Shown here piece after piece: positions 33,963 through 43,258 of a DNA stretch of 64,000 nucleotides (positions within the stretch are counted from its first letter, which is position 1; the number at the start of each line of letters is the position of its first letter). The position numbers and the translations under genes are program-made. The notes beneath the pieces are model-generated. The model searched no databases and was not told where the DNA came from. It saw only the letters and a list, made by a program, of their open reading frames with translations. Source of the stretch: Kordiimonas aestuarii (lineage in GTDB: Bacteria > Pseudomonadota > Alphaproteobacteria > Sphingomonadales > Kordiimonadaceae); assembly GCF_025574465.1 (NCBI RefSeq), contig NZ_JAOBPP010000021.1, forward strand, positions 868,001 through 932,000, read 5' to 3'.

Positions 33963-35201
33963 TCATGAGCGCTCCCCAACGGCACGCAGCGGCTCAAGAA
34001 GCCAGTCAAGAAAGCTGCGGCGTTCAAGCACGATGTTGGCGCGCAGGGTCATGCCACTTTGCAGGCTGATCAGGCGGTTGCGAACTTCGATCTCCTCGGC
34101 CGGGATGCTGGCAGTCACGCGATACACGGGCTCCTGCAGCTCGAAGGGGGACAGGATTTCACGTGGGCTGAGGATGGTTCCGGTCACCCGGCGCACAGTC
34201 GCGGGATAAGAGCCAAAGCGCTGATAGGGGAAAGCGTCATAGAGCAGGCGCACCTCCTGTCCTTCTTCGACAAATCCGGCCGCGCGGCTGGGCACGAACA
34301 ATTCAGCTTCAAGGCTGCTGCCCTCAGGGAGGATAGTCAGCAGCGGCTGGCCTGCCTGCACCGACCGGCCGATGCTGGTACCTGCCACGGCCACAACCTT
34401 GCCCTTTGTGTGAGAATTGATGACATAGGCGCGGCGACCCTCAAGTTCTGCCTTGCGGGCTTCCAGCTCAGCCCGCTGGGTATCCAGCCTGGCAAGACGC
34501 TGTTCGCTCTCATTCGGTAGTTGCCTGAGACGGATGTCAATCTGCTCGAGGCTCGTTTTGGCGGCTGCCAGTTCTTGCCGTTTCAGCTGTTCCTGGGTCT
34601 GCTGGCCAAGCCACGTCTGGTGCCGGCGCTCGGATTCGATCTTGCTGATATAACCTTTGCCCAGCAGTTCCTGAACGTCCTTGTAAGCACTTTCGGCCGA
34701 GCTCGTGATCTGGCGCTGGAGTTCGATCTGGCGAGCGAGCGACTTTATGTTCAGATTAGTTTTGGCGCGTTCTGACGTGAGCCGTGCGATCTCGGCCTCA
34801 AGCTGGTTCTGTTCCAGCGTGGTTTGGGTGTCGAGGGTCGACTGCTGCCTTACGATGGCCTCCAGCGCCTTTTTCGCAAAACTGTCACCGTCCTGGCCGG
34901 TAGCAGACACAAGAATGGCTGCGAGAGGTTGGCCCTTTTCCACCATGTCACCTTCCTGCACATGCAGGGCTTCAAGCGTGCCAAATTGGCTGGCCTGTAT
35001 CTTTACCAGGCCTTTGGAGGGAACAAGGTGTCCGCTGACATGTTCGGTGCGTGCATAGCTGCCGGTCCCGAGCAACAGGACAAAGATCGCGACAATGCCG
35101 CAAAGCAACAAAGACACAACTGTAAAGGGCATTGGCTGCGTGAGAAAAACATCCCCGTGCAACTTTTTTTTCTGGGCGTTTACAGCTTCAGCACGAAACA
35201 T
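33963..35201 (-). CDS. HlyD-family periplasmic adaptor of the peptide exporter
   Basis: 412 aa. One transmembrane helix (about 27-48), a lipoyl-like half (SGHLVPSKGLVKIQASQFGT, about 56-105), a long coiled coil (about 115-235), the second lipoyl half, and a beta-barrel domain (LEAELFVPSRAAGFVEEGQE). It bridges the C39-ABC transporter to an outer-membrane channel, as CvaA does for CvaB. It is the first gene of the minus-strand operon. Confidence 0.92.
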   Translation of the reverse strand: MFRAEAVNAQKKKLHGDVFLTQPMPFTVVSLLLCGIVAIFVLLLGTGSYARTEHVSGHLVPSKGLVKIQASQFGTLEALHVQEGDMVEKGQPLAAILVSATGQDGDSFAKKALEAIVRQQSTLDTQTTLEQNQLEAEIARLTSERAKTNLNIKSLARQIELQRQITSSAESAYKDVQELLGKGYISKIESERRHQTWLGQQTQEQLKRQELAAAKTSLEQIDIRLRQLPNESEQRLARLDTQRAELEARKAELEGRRAYVINSHTKGKVVAVAGTSIGRSVQAGQPLLTILPEGSSLEAELFVPSRAAGFVEEGQEVRLLYDAFPYQRFGSYPATVRRVTGTILSPREILSPFELQEPVYRVTASIPAEEIEVRNRLISLQSGMTLRANIVLERRSFLDWLLEPLRAVGERS

Positions 35202-36097
35202 CGTGACTCCTCCTGGCGGAATAGAAGGTGGATGATGTCAACTTGGCGCCATGCATATATCTTGTTGGAAAGACACACGTATAGCGGCATCTACGTGTCC
35301 CTCAGGGCACTAGAGATGGATGGCTGCGCGGCTGTTGAGATTAAGGGCGGCACGGGTGGGCATATTGGTGGCGTGCGGGCTTAATTTAACTGTCTTATAC
35401 GAGAACGCTTTTAAAATTGGCTGGTTAATGATAGAGTACCCCATGTCAATTCTCCATTTCAACGACTTGACATCCTGCGGTTCTGATTGTTGCAGCAGTC
35501 AGAACCGCATTCATTTATACAACCAAAGGACTAAATGAGTTCAGTCAACCGTTCTTTTGACCGGTCGAATTCTTTGCGCTTGTTTGGCTTGATTTCCAAT
35601 GTTGTTGAAAGCATTGGCGTCATTTCCAGAAAAACAATAAACAGCACTTCTCATATACCCCCTGACACCTTCGTTTAATCTTAATTCAAACTCAGGTTGT
35701 AAATTGATGCTTGCAGGCCATGTCTCATAAATCAACCAAAAATTTACGGATGTAATTTTTTTTCGAAATAAAGTTGCGTGTGGCCAGGCCTGAGCGGGAA
35801 ATTATGTGCACCCGCAAGTCCATGACTTTGCTGTTGAAAATTATCTTCTTGTCCAAGCCACAAAATGCCGCGCTTTTTCGGTGCAAAAAAGAAGGAAATC
35901 TTAACCGTAAATTGGCAACCGGTCAGTTCCCCTGATCTGAATATCTACAAAAACGGTTATCCGGCGGGATATCGAATCAAGGCAGGAGGACGACATTGCC
36001 GCATGGACCAGTTACCCAGGCTCGATCCGTGGCTGGCATTACGCAAGCGGCGCATGGCGCAAAGCCGCAACAGCCGTGAATATAGCGCCAGCAACAA
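35202..36097. other. Gene-poor intergenic region with a hairpin
   Basis: About 0.9 kb with no gene I can support; several short frames lack ribosome sites. It must hold the promoter of the HlyD operon. A perfect 11-bp inverted repeat TGCGGTTCTGA/TCAGAACCGCA with a 12-nt loop (35476-35486, 35499-35509) falls inside a 31-codon frame with SCGSDCCSS. The AT content is higher than in the flanking genes. Confidence 0.4.
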
Positions 36098-36113
36098 ATG
36101 ATCCCGGTGTCAT
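36098..36113. promoter_or_regulatory. LacI-type operator (distal)
   Basis: ATGATCCCGGTGTCAT matches the palindrome ATGACACCGGTGTCAT at 14 of 16 positions. It lies 68 bp upstream of the next site, a distance that could allow looping. Confidence 0.65.
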
Positions 36114-36165
36114 TTTTCTTTCAAAACACTTGTCGCCCCAAAATGTTTGCGGTATAACAAACGAA

Positions 36166-36181
36166 ATGACACCGGTATCAA
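36166..36181. promoter_or_regulatory. LacI-type operator (middle)
   Basis: ATGACACCGGTATCAA, 14/16 to the perfect palindrome. Its centre is 21 bp (two helical turns) from the perfect copy at 36187-36202, so two dimers could bind the same DNA face. Confidence 0.75.
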
Positions 36182-36186
36182 TGTAA

Positions 36187-36202
36187 ATGACACCGGTGTC
36201 AT
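36187..36202. promoter_or_regulatory. LacI-type operator, perfect palindrome
   Basis: ATGACACCGGTGTCAT is a perfect 16-bp palindrome with the central CCGG/CG dyad typical of LacI-family sites. Right halves GGTGTCAT also appear at 45715 and 45794, and the left half at 48440. Confidence 0.85.
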
Positions 36203-36320
36203 TAAGTCCTGCCTTTGGGAAGAGGCAAGTGAAATCTGGATTTTCAGAGTGGAAGGTTCACAATTGGCGTCAGTGCTCCTCGGGGAGTCGTTGGCGTTAT
36301 AACCTGGGGAGGTTAAGAAA

Positions 36321-39101
36321 ATGATCACCAATACATACCGGCAGCGCCAGGCGCGCCTGCTGGGCACTGTCATCTCATCAGCCATTCTGGCCGCTGCGGT
36401 TCCCGCAAGCGTCTGGGCGCAAGATGAAGCCACGGTTACGGCTGACCCGCTTGAAGAAATTGTTGTCACCGGCTATCGCAGCAGCCTTCAAGCGGCCCTG
36501 AATGTTAAGAAAAACACCGTCTCCGCGGTTGATGCCATTGTAGCCGAGGACATTGCGAAGTTTCCTGACCAGAACCTCGCGGAAGCTTTGCAGCGTGTAC
36601 CGGGCATTGCGATTGAACGTGATGCTGGCGAAGGCCGGGCGATTACCGTTCGTGGCCTTGGTGCCCAGTTCACCCGGGTGCGCCTGAATGGTATGGAGAC
36701 CATCGCGACATCAACAGACGGCGCGTCGGCAAACCGGGACCGTGGGTTCGACTTCAATATTTTCGCGAGCGAGCTTTTCAATTCCATCGTCGTGCATAAA
36801 ACAGCTGAGCCCTCGCTTGACGAAGGGTCGCTCGGTGCGGTGGTGGACCTTAACACCGGTAACCCGCTCTCCTATAAAGAAGGCTTCTCTTTCGTGGTGT
36901 CCGGCAAGGCCCAATATAACGATCTGAGTGAAGATCTTGCGCCGCGTATTGCCACCCTTGGTTCATGGGTAAACCCGGACCGTACTTTTGGCCTGTCCGC
37001 TTCTCTCGCGTATTCAGACTATAAAACGCTTGAGATGGGCAACAACAGCGTACGCTGGCAGCAGGCCCGGTTTAATTCCGTGGAAGGGGTCGATTGTTTT
37101 GATGACAGCGGCGCCTATGTGTCCAGCACCGGCTGTGATGAAGCATCACTTGCCTTCCACCCACGTATCCCGCGTTATGGCGAAATTGCCCATGACCGCG
37201 AACGCCTTGGTGCGACGGCGTCGATTCAGTTCGCGCCCAGCGAGCGCACCACCTTTACCATTGACGGCCTGTATTCCCGCTTCAAGGAAACACGTTCCGA
37301 AAGCTGGGGTGAAGTTCTCTTCCGCGGTAACGAAGGTACAATGGATGTCACCAGCTATTCGGTGGACAGCAATGGCAATATGGTTTCCGCCACAGTGGAT
37401 AACGCCTGGGTGCGGACCGAAGCCTATCGCCGTGAAAGCGAGACCGAATTCTATCAGCTGTCTGCCAGACTTGAGCAGGATGTAACCGATAGTTTCCGGG
37501 TGGAAGTTCTGGGCGGGCTTTCCCAGTCAGACGCGGACATCCCGGTTGAAACCACCATCATTTTTGACGATCGCGATTCGACAAACTATAGCTACGACTA
37601 TACTGATTCTAACCATCCGGCGCTGTCATTTGGCCCGGGCATTGACGATGCATCAGCTTTCCAGTTCGCTGAATTCCGCGACCGTCCTTCGTTCCTGACC
37701 AATAAGTTCCGGACACTTGCCGTGAACACAGAATGGGACATGAATGACAGCCTGCAGCTGAAAACAGGCGCTATGTATCGTCGTTTCAACTTTGACACGG
37801 TTGGCTACCGCCGTGACTCGACCTATTGCTCGGCCTTTACCTGTGACGCTGGCACCTATGGCCTTCAGGTGACCGACGGTATCGCCCAACTTTTTGAACT
37901 CGGCGACGCCGGGCAGCCAAGTGGCACCACAACGGGTTGGATCATTCCCGACATTGACGCCGCTGCGGACCTGATCAACCTTTATGGCCGGGAAGCTGCT
38001 TTCCGCGAAGGTGAGGACCGGGGCGTGGTCGAAACCGTCAAAGGTGGCTATGTCGAGCTGAATGCAAAGACAGAAGTTGGCGGCATGACCGTGGCGATGA
38101 ACGGTGGCGTGCGGTATGCGCACACCAAACAACTGTCCCGTGGTTGGAACAACGGTTCAGAAGTAGAAGTTGACCGCACCTATGATGACTGGCTGCCCTC
38201 CGCGAATATCGCGATCTGGCCAACCGACGATTTTGTGATCCGCGGTGCCGTTGCCAAGGTTATCACGCGGCCAAGCCTCGGTAGCCTGACACCAGGCGGC
38301 AGTGTTGACGGGTTCAACTATCGTGTGACCTCCGGGAACCCGAACCTGAGCCCTTACCGCGCGACCACCTTTGATGTCTCGTTCGAATATTATTTTGCGG
38401 AGCAGGCAATCGCCTCCGTTGCGCTCTTTGCCAAAGACATCAAAAGCTTCCCAATCAGCACAACCCTTCAGGGCACTTATGCCTCGACGGGGCTGCCGTT
38501 GTCCCTGATCCCACCAGGGTCACCGGCCGCTGCTGACCCTGAAGGGCGGCCTTGGGAACTTCGTACCACTGGTGATGGTCCGGGCGGCAAACTCAAGGGC
38601 GCGGAATTCTCCTTGCAGACACCGTTTACCTTCCTGCCCGGTATCCTGAGCCGTTTTGGTACCATCCTCAACCTGACCCTTGTGGACAGCGATGTTGATT
38701 ATACCGTCGGCACACCGGGCACGGATGCAACGGTGGCGTCCTTCCCTGCGCTGGGCAGCGAAGTGATCACCGAGCGCCTGTTTGGTCTGTCGAAAACATC
38801 TGCGAACGGCACGCTCTATTATGAGGACGAGAAATTCTCGGCGCGTGTGTCGGTTGCTTACCGCAGTGGCTTTATCGACAGCACCAGCGCGACCGGTAAC
38901 CGGTTCGAAGGCTACAACAGCACAATGAATGTTGATGCCGCGCTTCGCTATCAGCTCACGGATAATATCGAACTCTCGCTTGAAGGCATCAACCTGACAG
39001 ACGATTACCGTGACCGTTTCACCGATCTCTATGTCGACCGTAACTATGAGTATAATCACTATGGTCGCGTGATCCTGTTTGGTGTGCGGTACCAGATGTA
39101 A
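36321..39101 (+). CDS. TonB-dependent receptor of the pectin locus (TIGR01782-like)
   Basis: 926 aa. Signal peptide (LLGTVISSAILAAAVPASVW, cut after AQA-like WAQ). TonB box region LEEIVVTGYR, plug with FPDQNLAEALQRVPGIAIER and RGLGAQFTRVRLNGMET, then a 22-strand barrel ending in GVRYQM. This type carries plant oligosaccharides in Caulobacter and marine gammaproteobacteria. Three operators upstream and a pectate lyase regulon nearby make oligogalacturonate or a branched pectin fragment the likely cargo. GGGAGG precedes the ATG. A terminator follows. Confidence 0.93.
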   Translation: MITNTYRQRQARLLGTVISSAILAAAVPASVWAQDEATVTADPLEEIVVTGYRSSLQAALNVKKNTVSAVDAIVAEDIAKFPDQNLAEALQRVPGIAIERDAGEGRAITVRGLGAQFTRVRLNGMETIATSTDGASANRDRGFDFNIFASELFNSIVVHKTAEPSLDEGSLGAVVDLNTGNPLSYKEGFSFVVSGKAQYNDLSEDLAPRIATLGSWVNPDRTFGLSASLAYSDYKTLEMGNNSVRWQQARFNSVEGVDCFDDSGAYVSSTGCDEASLAFHPRIPRYGEIAHDRERLGATASIQFAPSERTTFTIDGLYSRFKETRSESWGEVLFRGNEGTMDVTSYSVDSNGNMVSATVDNAWVRTEAYRRESETEFYQLSARLEQDVTDSFRVEVLGGLSQSDADIPVETTIIFDDRDSTNYSYDYTDSNHPALSFGPGIDDASAFQFAEFRDRPSFLTNKFRTLAVNTEWDMNDSLQLKTGAMYRRFNFDTVGYRRDSTYCSAFTCDAGTYGLQVTDGIAQLFELGDAGQPSGTTTGWIIPDIDAAADLINLYGREAAFREGEDRGVVETVKGGYVELNAKTEVGGMTVAMNGGVRYAHTKQLSRGWNNGSEVEVDRTYDDWLPSANIAIWPTDDFVIRGAVAKVITRPSLGSLTPGGSVDGFNYRVTSGNPNLSPYRATTFDVSFEYYFAEQAIASVALFAKDIKSFPISTTLQGTYASTGLPLSLIPPGSPAAADPEGRPWELRTTGDGPGGKLKGAEFSLQTPFTFLPGILSRFGTILNLTLVDSDVDYTVGTPGTDATVASFPALGSEVITERLFGLSKTSANGTLYYEDEKFSARVSVAYRSGFIDSTSATGNRFEGYNSTMNVDAALRYQLTDNIELSLEGINLTDDYRDRFTDLYVDRNYEYNHYGRVILFGVRYQM

Positions 39102-39146
39102 GGGGCCTTCCCACCTCTTATCCCGGTATGTGCACCGGGGAAAAAC

Positions 39147-39181
39147 GGCCGGGAGGCGGCGACCGCGTCCCGGCCATTTTT
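39147..39181 (+). terminator. Terminator after the pectin TonB receptor
   Basis: GGCCGGGA/TCCCGGCC 8-bp stem (39147-39154, 39168-39175) followed by ATTTTT. A smaller CCCGGT/ACCGGG hairpin precedes it (39123-39138). Some read-through to the GH43 gene starting at 39209 is likely, because no other promoter is obvious. Confidence 0.7.
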
Positions 39182-39208
39182 ATGGATAAAACAGCCTCGG
39201 GGGAAAAC

Positions 39209-40873
39209 ATGAACAGGCGGAATTTGCTCAAGACCCTATTGGGAACCTCCACCCTTGCCATGATGGCGACCGCGCCTTTTGGCGGGCCTGCGCTGGCGCA
39301 GGGCTCGCGCGCCAGCTCATCGCTGGACCCATACGCAGCCATGCGTTGGGGCCGGGGTTTTGAGGGACAGCGCAAGGCAGACCTTGGCGATGGCACTTTT
39401 CTCAACCCGGTTTTTGCTGGCGACCACCCTGACCCGACCATCATGCGCGACGGGGATGACTATTACCTGACATTCTCGAGTTTCGACAGTTATCCGGGCA
39501 TCGTTATCTGGCACAGCCGCGATCTGGTAAACTGGCGGCCTGTCACAGCGGCGCTGACGACGCCCATCGGGTCTGTCTGGGCGCCAGAACTGGTTAAACA
39601 TGATGAGCGTTTTTATTGTTACATCCCGGCACGCTTCCCGGACTATCGCTCAATTTATGTTATTCACGCGGATGCCATCGAGGGTCCATGGTCCGAGCCC
39701 ATTGACCTCAAGCTTCACAAGCATATCGACCCCGGCCACGCGGTGGCGGACGACGGCACTCGGTATCTTTTCCTCTCCGGCGGCGACCGCGTGAAACTGA
39801 ACATGGATGGCCTTTCTCTTGCGGGGGAGGTAGAACATGTCTACGACCCGTGGCGCTATCCGGAAGACTGGGTAGTGGAAACTTTCGCGCCTGAAGGCCC
39901 CAAGATTGTTAAACGCGGGGACTATTTCTACATGGTCACCGCCGTTGGCGGCACCGCTGGGCCACCAACCGGGCATATGGTCATTATGGCTCGCGCCGAA
40001 ACGCTTGATGGCCCTTGGGAAGACGCACCGCAAAACCCTATCCTGCGCACGGGAAGCGCGGCGGAGAAATGGTGGTCGCGTGGGCATGCGACACTCTTCG
40101 AAGGCCCCGATGAGCGCTGGTGGATGATCTACCACGGCTATGAAAACGGTTATTGGACACTTGGTCGTCAGGCCTTGCTGGAACAAGTTGAGTGGACTGA
40201 GGATGGTTGGCCGACCCCGCTGGGAGGTGATCTCTCGCAGCCGATCGGCAAGCCAGTAGACTTAGGTCCACAACCGCATGGCCAGCCGCTCAGCGATGAT
40301 TTTAGCAGCAACCGTTTTGGCCTGCAGTGGGCGTTTTATGACCCCGCGCCCGATGAGATGAAGCGTGCCAGCTATGGCGACCGTGCACTTATGCTGAAGG
40401 CCAAGGGCACCGAGCCGTCGAATTGCTCCCCCGTCACCTGCATAACGGGCGATCATTCCTACCGCATCGAGATGGATGTTACGGTGGACGGCGCGACAGA
40501 GGCCGGGTTGCTGTTGTTCTATAACAAGCGACTTTATGCCGGGCTTGGCCTTGGGCCGGATGGACTGATGATGCACCGATATGGCTTGCCGCGTCGGCGT
40601 GGCGCGGTGCCGGGCCAGCGTGAGCCCGGCGCGCCAGAGGTGCTGGTGCGCACGCTTCGCTTCCGGCTGACCAACCGGCAGAATATCCTCACCATCCACA
40701 CCAGTCAGGACGCCGGTAAAAGCTGGCGGAAGTTCGATGTGCAGATGGAAGTCTCTGGCTACCACCATAATGTGGCGTATGACTTTCTCAGCCTCAGGCC
40801 CGGCTTTTACGCGGCAGGCGAGGGCGAGGCACGCTTCGCTAATTTCACGTATGAGGCGCTGTATGACGATTAG
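39209..40873 (+). CDS. Tat-exported GH43-family glycoside hydrolase with C-terminal beta-sandwich
   Basis: 554 aa. Tat-like signal (MNRRNLLKTLLGTSTLAMMA). Five-bladed propeller with catalytic base in GDHPDPTIMRDGDDYYL, the pKa Asp in the GPWSEPIDL region and the proton-donor Glu in FAPEGPKI. From about residue 365 a GH43_C2 concanavalin-like domain follows (DDFSSNRFGLQWAFYDP). Family members are beta-xylosidases, alpha-L-arabinofuranosidases or galactosidases. In this context it may trim arabinose or xylose side chains from pectin. GGGGGA precedes ATG 39209; upstream ATGs are less likely. Confidence 0.88.
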   Translation: MNRRNLLKTLLGTSTLAMMATAPFGGPALAQGSRASSSLDPYAAMRWGRGFEGQRKADLGDGTFLNPVFAGDHPDPTIMRDGDDYYLTFSSFDSYPGIVIWHSRDLVNWRPVTAALTTPIGSVWAPELVKHDERFYCYIPARFPDYRSIYVIHADAIEGPWSEPIDLKLHKHIDPGHAVADDGTRYLFLSGGDRVKLNMDGLSLAGEVEHVYDPWRYPEDWVVETFAPEGPKIVKRGDYFYMVTAVGGTAGPPTGHMVIMARAETLDGPWEDAPQNPILRTGSAAEKWWSRGHATLFEGPDERWWMIYHGYENGYWTLGRQALLEQVEWTEDGWPTPLGGDLSQPIGKPVDLGPQPHGQPLSDDFSSNRFGLQWAFYDPAPDEMKRASYGDRALMLKAKGTEPSNCSPVTCITGDHSYRIEMDVTVDGATEAGLLLFYNKRLYAGLGLGPDGLMMHRYGLPRRRGAVPGQREPGAPEVLVRTLRFRLTNRQNILTIHTSQDAGKSWRKFDVQMEVSGYHHNVAYDFLSLRPGFYAAGEGEARFANFTYEALYDD

Positions 40874-40946
40874 CGGCTGACGATCCTATTACCCGGGGCA
40901 GGACGGAACCCCTTCCAGACGACCACCGTCCTGATTCTCAACCTTT

Positions 40947-40984
40947 GCCTGAAGTGGACCTCCAAGCCGCTTCAGGCTTTTTTT
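40947..40984 (+). terminator. Rho-independent terminator after GH43 gene
   Basis: GCCTGAAG/CTTCAGGC perfect 8-bp stem (40947-40954, 40970-40977) followed by seven T. Its last T touches the stop of the RidA remnant on the other strand. Confidence 0.88.
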
Positions 40985-41085
40985 CAGTCCACGGCGATGC
41001 CTTCAAGCTCCAGCAGCCAACGCGCGTCATAGATGCCGGTGATGATGATCGACAGCGCTGGGGCATGGCCTTGGCGGGTCGATCC
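40984..41085 (-). pseudogene. C-terminal remnant of a RidA/YjgF-family protein
   Basis: The minus strand reads 33 residues, including HAPALSIIITGIYDARWLLE and the family-typical end LELEGIAVD, then a stop. An in-frame stop occurs shortly upstream and the rest of the roughly 130-aa protein is absent. RidA proteins deaminate reactive enamines and often accompany amino- or keto-acid catabolism. It is the scar of a deletion between the GH43 and DUF6807 genes. Confidence 0.6.
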
Positions 41086-41106
41086 AAATTACACCGATAG
41101 AGTTTT

Positions 41107-41976
41107 CTATTGAACCCTGATCGTGGCGCTCAATACAACAGGGCGGTTTGCCGGAATCATCGATGGGGTGCGGCCTGGCCACGCACAATTCTGCATGCTC
41201 TGTTCCTGCCGCAAAACCCAACTGTGCCATGGTTTTCCGTCAACCTCGCATGCGATGGTGATCGAGTGTGGCCAGCCGGGTGGTGGGGCCTGGAAATGAA
41301 ATTCCACTTCGTCGCCGGTCGTGCGGGCGGCGGGCGTGGCCACTAGGGCGTTGCCGTCAGAGACAATATCCATCTTGTCGGCGCGGCCAAAGCGGAACGA
41401 AAGGCCGCCATACCCTTTTTCGTTGTCCGAGCCAGCAATGCTCACATTCGGTACAAGGGCGGTGAGCGCCACGCGGAGGTGCAGGCGGTCACCTGATGCG
41501 GCAACGGTCACCGTTGTGTCTTCGCGCAGGAAATCCGTCGGCGTGTCGGTGGCGTCCGTGCGCCACAATGTGCTGGTATTGATCTCAACGCTGCCGTCCG
41601 ACCGATCGCCGTAGGATCGGCCCACCGGTACGTAAGTGATATGATCGCCCACCCAGGCATCGCCCACGCTTTCGCCCCCAATAAACAGGCCGCGCCAGGA
41701 CCAGAAGATGCCCCGATGGTGGATATGATCCGCGGGTGCGTTCTCGGTGATGATGGTGCCGGATGGCGCAAACAGCGGATGCAAATAATTGGCACGCCAC
41801 GGTTCGGCCCTGTTTGGTGGGCTTATCTGGTACCGCAGGATAGGACCCCTATTGTCCGAGATGTCGATATGGCTCTCGGTGCCGATCACATTGAGCGGGG
41901 CCTTTCCCTCCTTCTCGCATGCAAGAGGGAAGGAAAGCGGGATGAGGGCTGCGAGGGTTGACAGGGTTTTCATCAT
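41107..41976 (-). CDS. DUF6807 (PmoA-like) exported protein
   Basis: 289 aa, signal peptide followed by a Cys (FPLACEKE) that may be lipidated. The HPLFAPSGTIITENAPADHI and HHRGIFWSW motifs identify the DUF6807/PmoA-like family found in polysaccharide utilisation loci. Function is unproven; the conserved His cluster suggests metal or sugar binding. Its ATG lies 1 bp after the TRAP large-subunit stop, so it is the last gene of that operon. Confidence 0.85.
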   Translation of the reverse strand: MMKTLSTLAALIPLSFPLACEKEGKAPLNVIGTESHIDISDNRGPILRYQISPPNRAEPWRANYLHPLFAPSGTIITENAPADHIHHRGIFWSWRGLFIGGESVGDAWVGDHITYVPVGRSYGDRSDGSVEINTSTLWRTDATDTPTDFLREDTTVTVAASGDRLHLRVALTALVPNVSIAGSDNEKGYGGLSFRFGRADKMDIVSDGNALVATPAARTTGDEVEFHFQAPPPGWPHSITIACEVDGKPWHSWVLRQEQSMQNCAWPGRTPSMIPANRPVVLSATIRVQ

Positions 41977-41977
41977 A

Positions 41978-43258
41978 TCACTTCAGCAAATTCGGCAACC
42001 ATAGTGAGATGATCGGCACATAAGCCACCAGTATCAGCACCGCCAGTCCGGCGAGGTAAAACGGCCACAGGGTCTTGAGTGTCTGGGCGATGCTGATCTT
42101 GCCGATGGCGGTGCCTACAAACAACACCGACCCCACGGGCGGTGTGATCAGCCCGATCCCTGCGTTGAGCACAAGGATTATGCCAAACTGCACGGGGTCG
42201 ATGCCGAAGGCTTTTGCGATAGGCAGGAAAATCGGCGTGCAGATAATGATCAGCGGGGCCATGTCCATGAAAGTACCCAGGATCAAAAGTGCGATGTTGA
42301 TCAGGATCAGGATACCAAGCGGGCTGTCTGTTAGCGCGCTGATGGCTTCAACCGCCTTGGTGGGCACCTCCATATAGGCCATGAGCCAGCCAAAGGCTGC
42401 AGCGGAGCTGATGACAAAAAGGATCACTCCGCTCATGCGTGCAGCGCGCATGCACGCGGCAAAAAATTCGGACCACGGCAAGTCGCGGTAGAGAAGTGCG
42501 GTAACCGCCAGCGCATACAGCACCGCGACAGACGCACTTTCCACAGCGGTGAAAATACCGGCGCGGATACCACCAAAGATCACAAAGATGAGCAACAGAC
42601 CCGGAAGGGCAGCGATGAAACGAATGGCGAGTTCCCGCAGACCCGGGAATTTTGCCGTTTCATAACCGCGCTTGCGGGCGATGATATAGGCGGTGATCAT
42701 TACCGCAGACATTAGCATCAACGCCGGGATGATACCGGCTGCAAACAGGTCGGCGATCGAGATTGAGCCACCGGCTGAAGCAGAATAGAGAATAAGGTTA
42801 TGCGATGGTGGTACCAGCAGTGCGACTAGCGCGGACGCCACAGTCACATTGACGGCATAGTCGCGGTCGTAGCCGCGTTTGACCATCTGCGGGATCATGG
42901 CACCGCCTACGGCAGACACGTCCGCCAGCGCGGAGCCCGATACACCGCCAAAAAAGAGGCACGACAGTACATTGACCTGCCCCAGCCCGCCGCGGATATG
43001 ACCGACAAAGGCCGTAGCCAGAGAAATCAGCTTGGCGGAAATGCCGCCGGACATCATCAGTTGCCCGGCGAAGATAAAGAGCGGGATGGCGATGAGCGTT
43101 GAGCTGTCGGTTCCGGCCACGGTTTCAATCACAAATACATGCGCTGGCAAACCAAGGTAAAGCACCGTGGCAAATGACGCACTTGCGAGCGCGAAGGCAA
43201 CTGGCACACCAAGGAGCAACAACACGAGAAAGACAAAAAACAGGATGCTAATGGCCAT
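41978..43258 (-). CDS. TRAP transporter large permease (DctM family)
   Basis: 426 aa, about 12 hydrophobic segments. Family motifs IAIPLFIFAGQLM, FFGGVSGSALADVSAVG and GLITPPVGSVLFV. It forms the Na+-coupled channel of a tripartite transporter, with the small subunit (overlap 11 bp) and the DctP-type binding protein. Expected cargo: an acidic sugar or 2-keto acid from pectin breakdown. I start at ATG 43258 with GGAGC upstream rather than an upstream ATG at 43312. Confidence 0.93.
   Translation of the reverse strand: MAISILFFVFLVLLLLGVPVAFALASASFATVLYLGLPAHVFVIETVAGTDSSTLIAIPLFIFAGQLMMSGGISAKLISLATAFVGHIRGGLGQVNVLSCLFFGGVSGSALADVSAVGGAMIPQMVKRGYDRDYAVNVTVASALVALLVPPSHNLILYSASAGGSISIADLFAAGIIPALMLMSAVMITAYIIARKRGYETAKFPGLRELAIRFIAALPGLLLIFVIFGGIRAGIFTAVESASVAVLYALAVTALLYRDLPWSEFFAACMRAARMSGVILFVISSAAAFGWLMAYMEVPTKAVEAISALTDSPLGILILINIALLILGTFMDMAPLIIICTPIFLPIAKAFGIDPVQFGIILVLNAGIGLITPPVGSVLFVGTAIGKISIAQTLKTLWPFYLAGLAVLILVAYVPIISLWLPNLLK

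Noticed and set aside
35541..35735. 64-codon minus-strand frame upstream of the HlyD operon
   Set aside because: No ribosome site, no leader or family resemblance, AT-rich surroundings.
35865..36101. 78-codon plus-strand frame before the LacI operators
   Set aside because: No ribosome site and the end runs into an operator; basic, low-information sequence.
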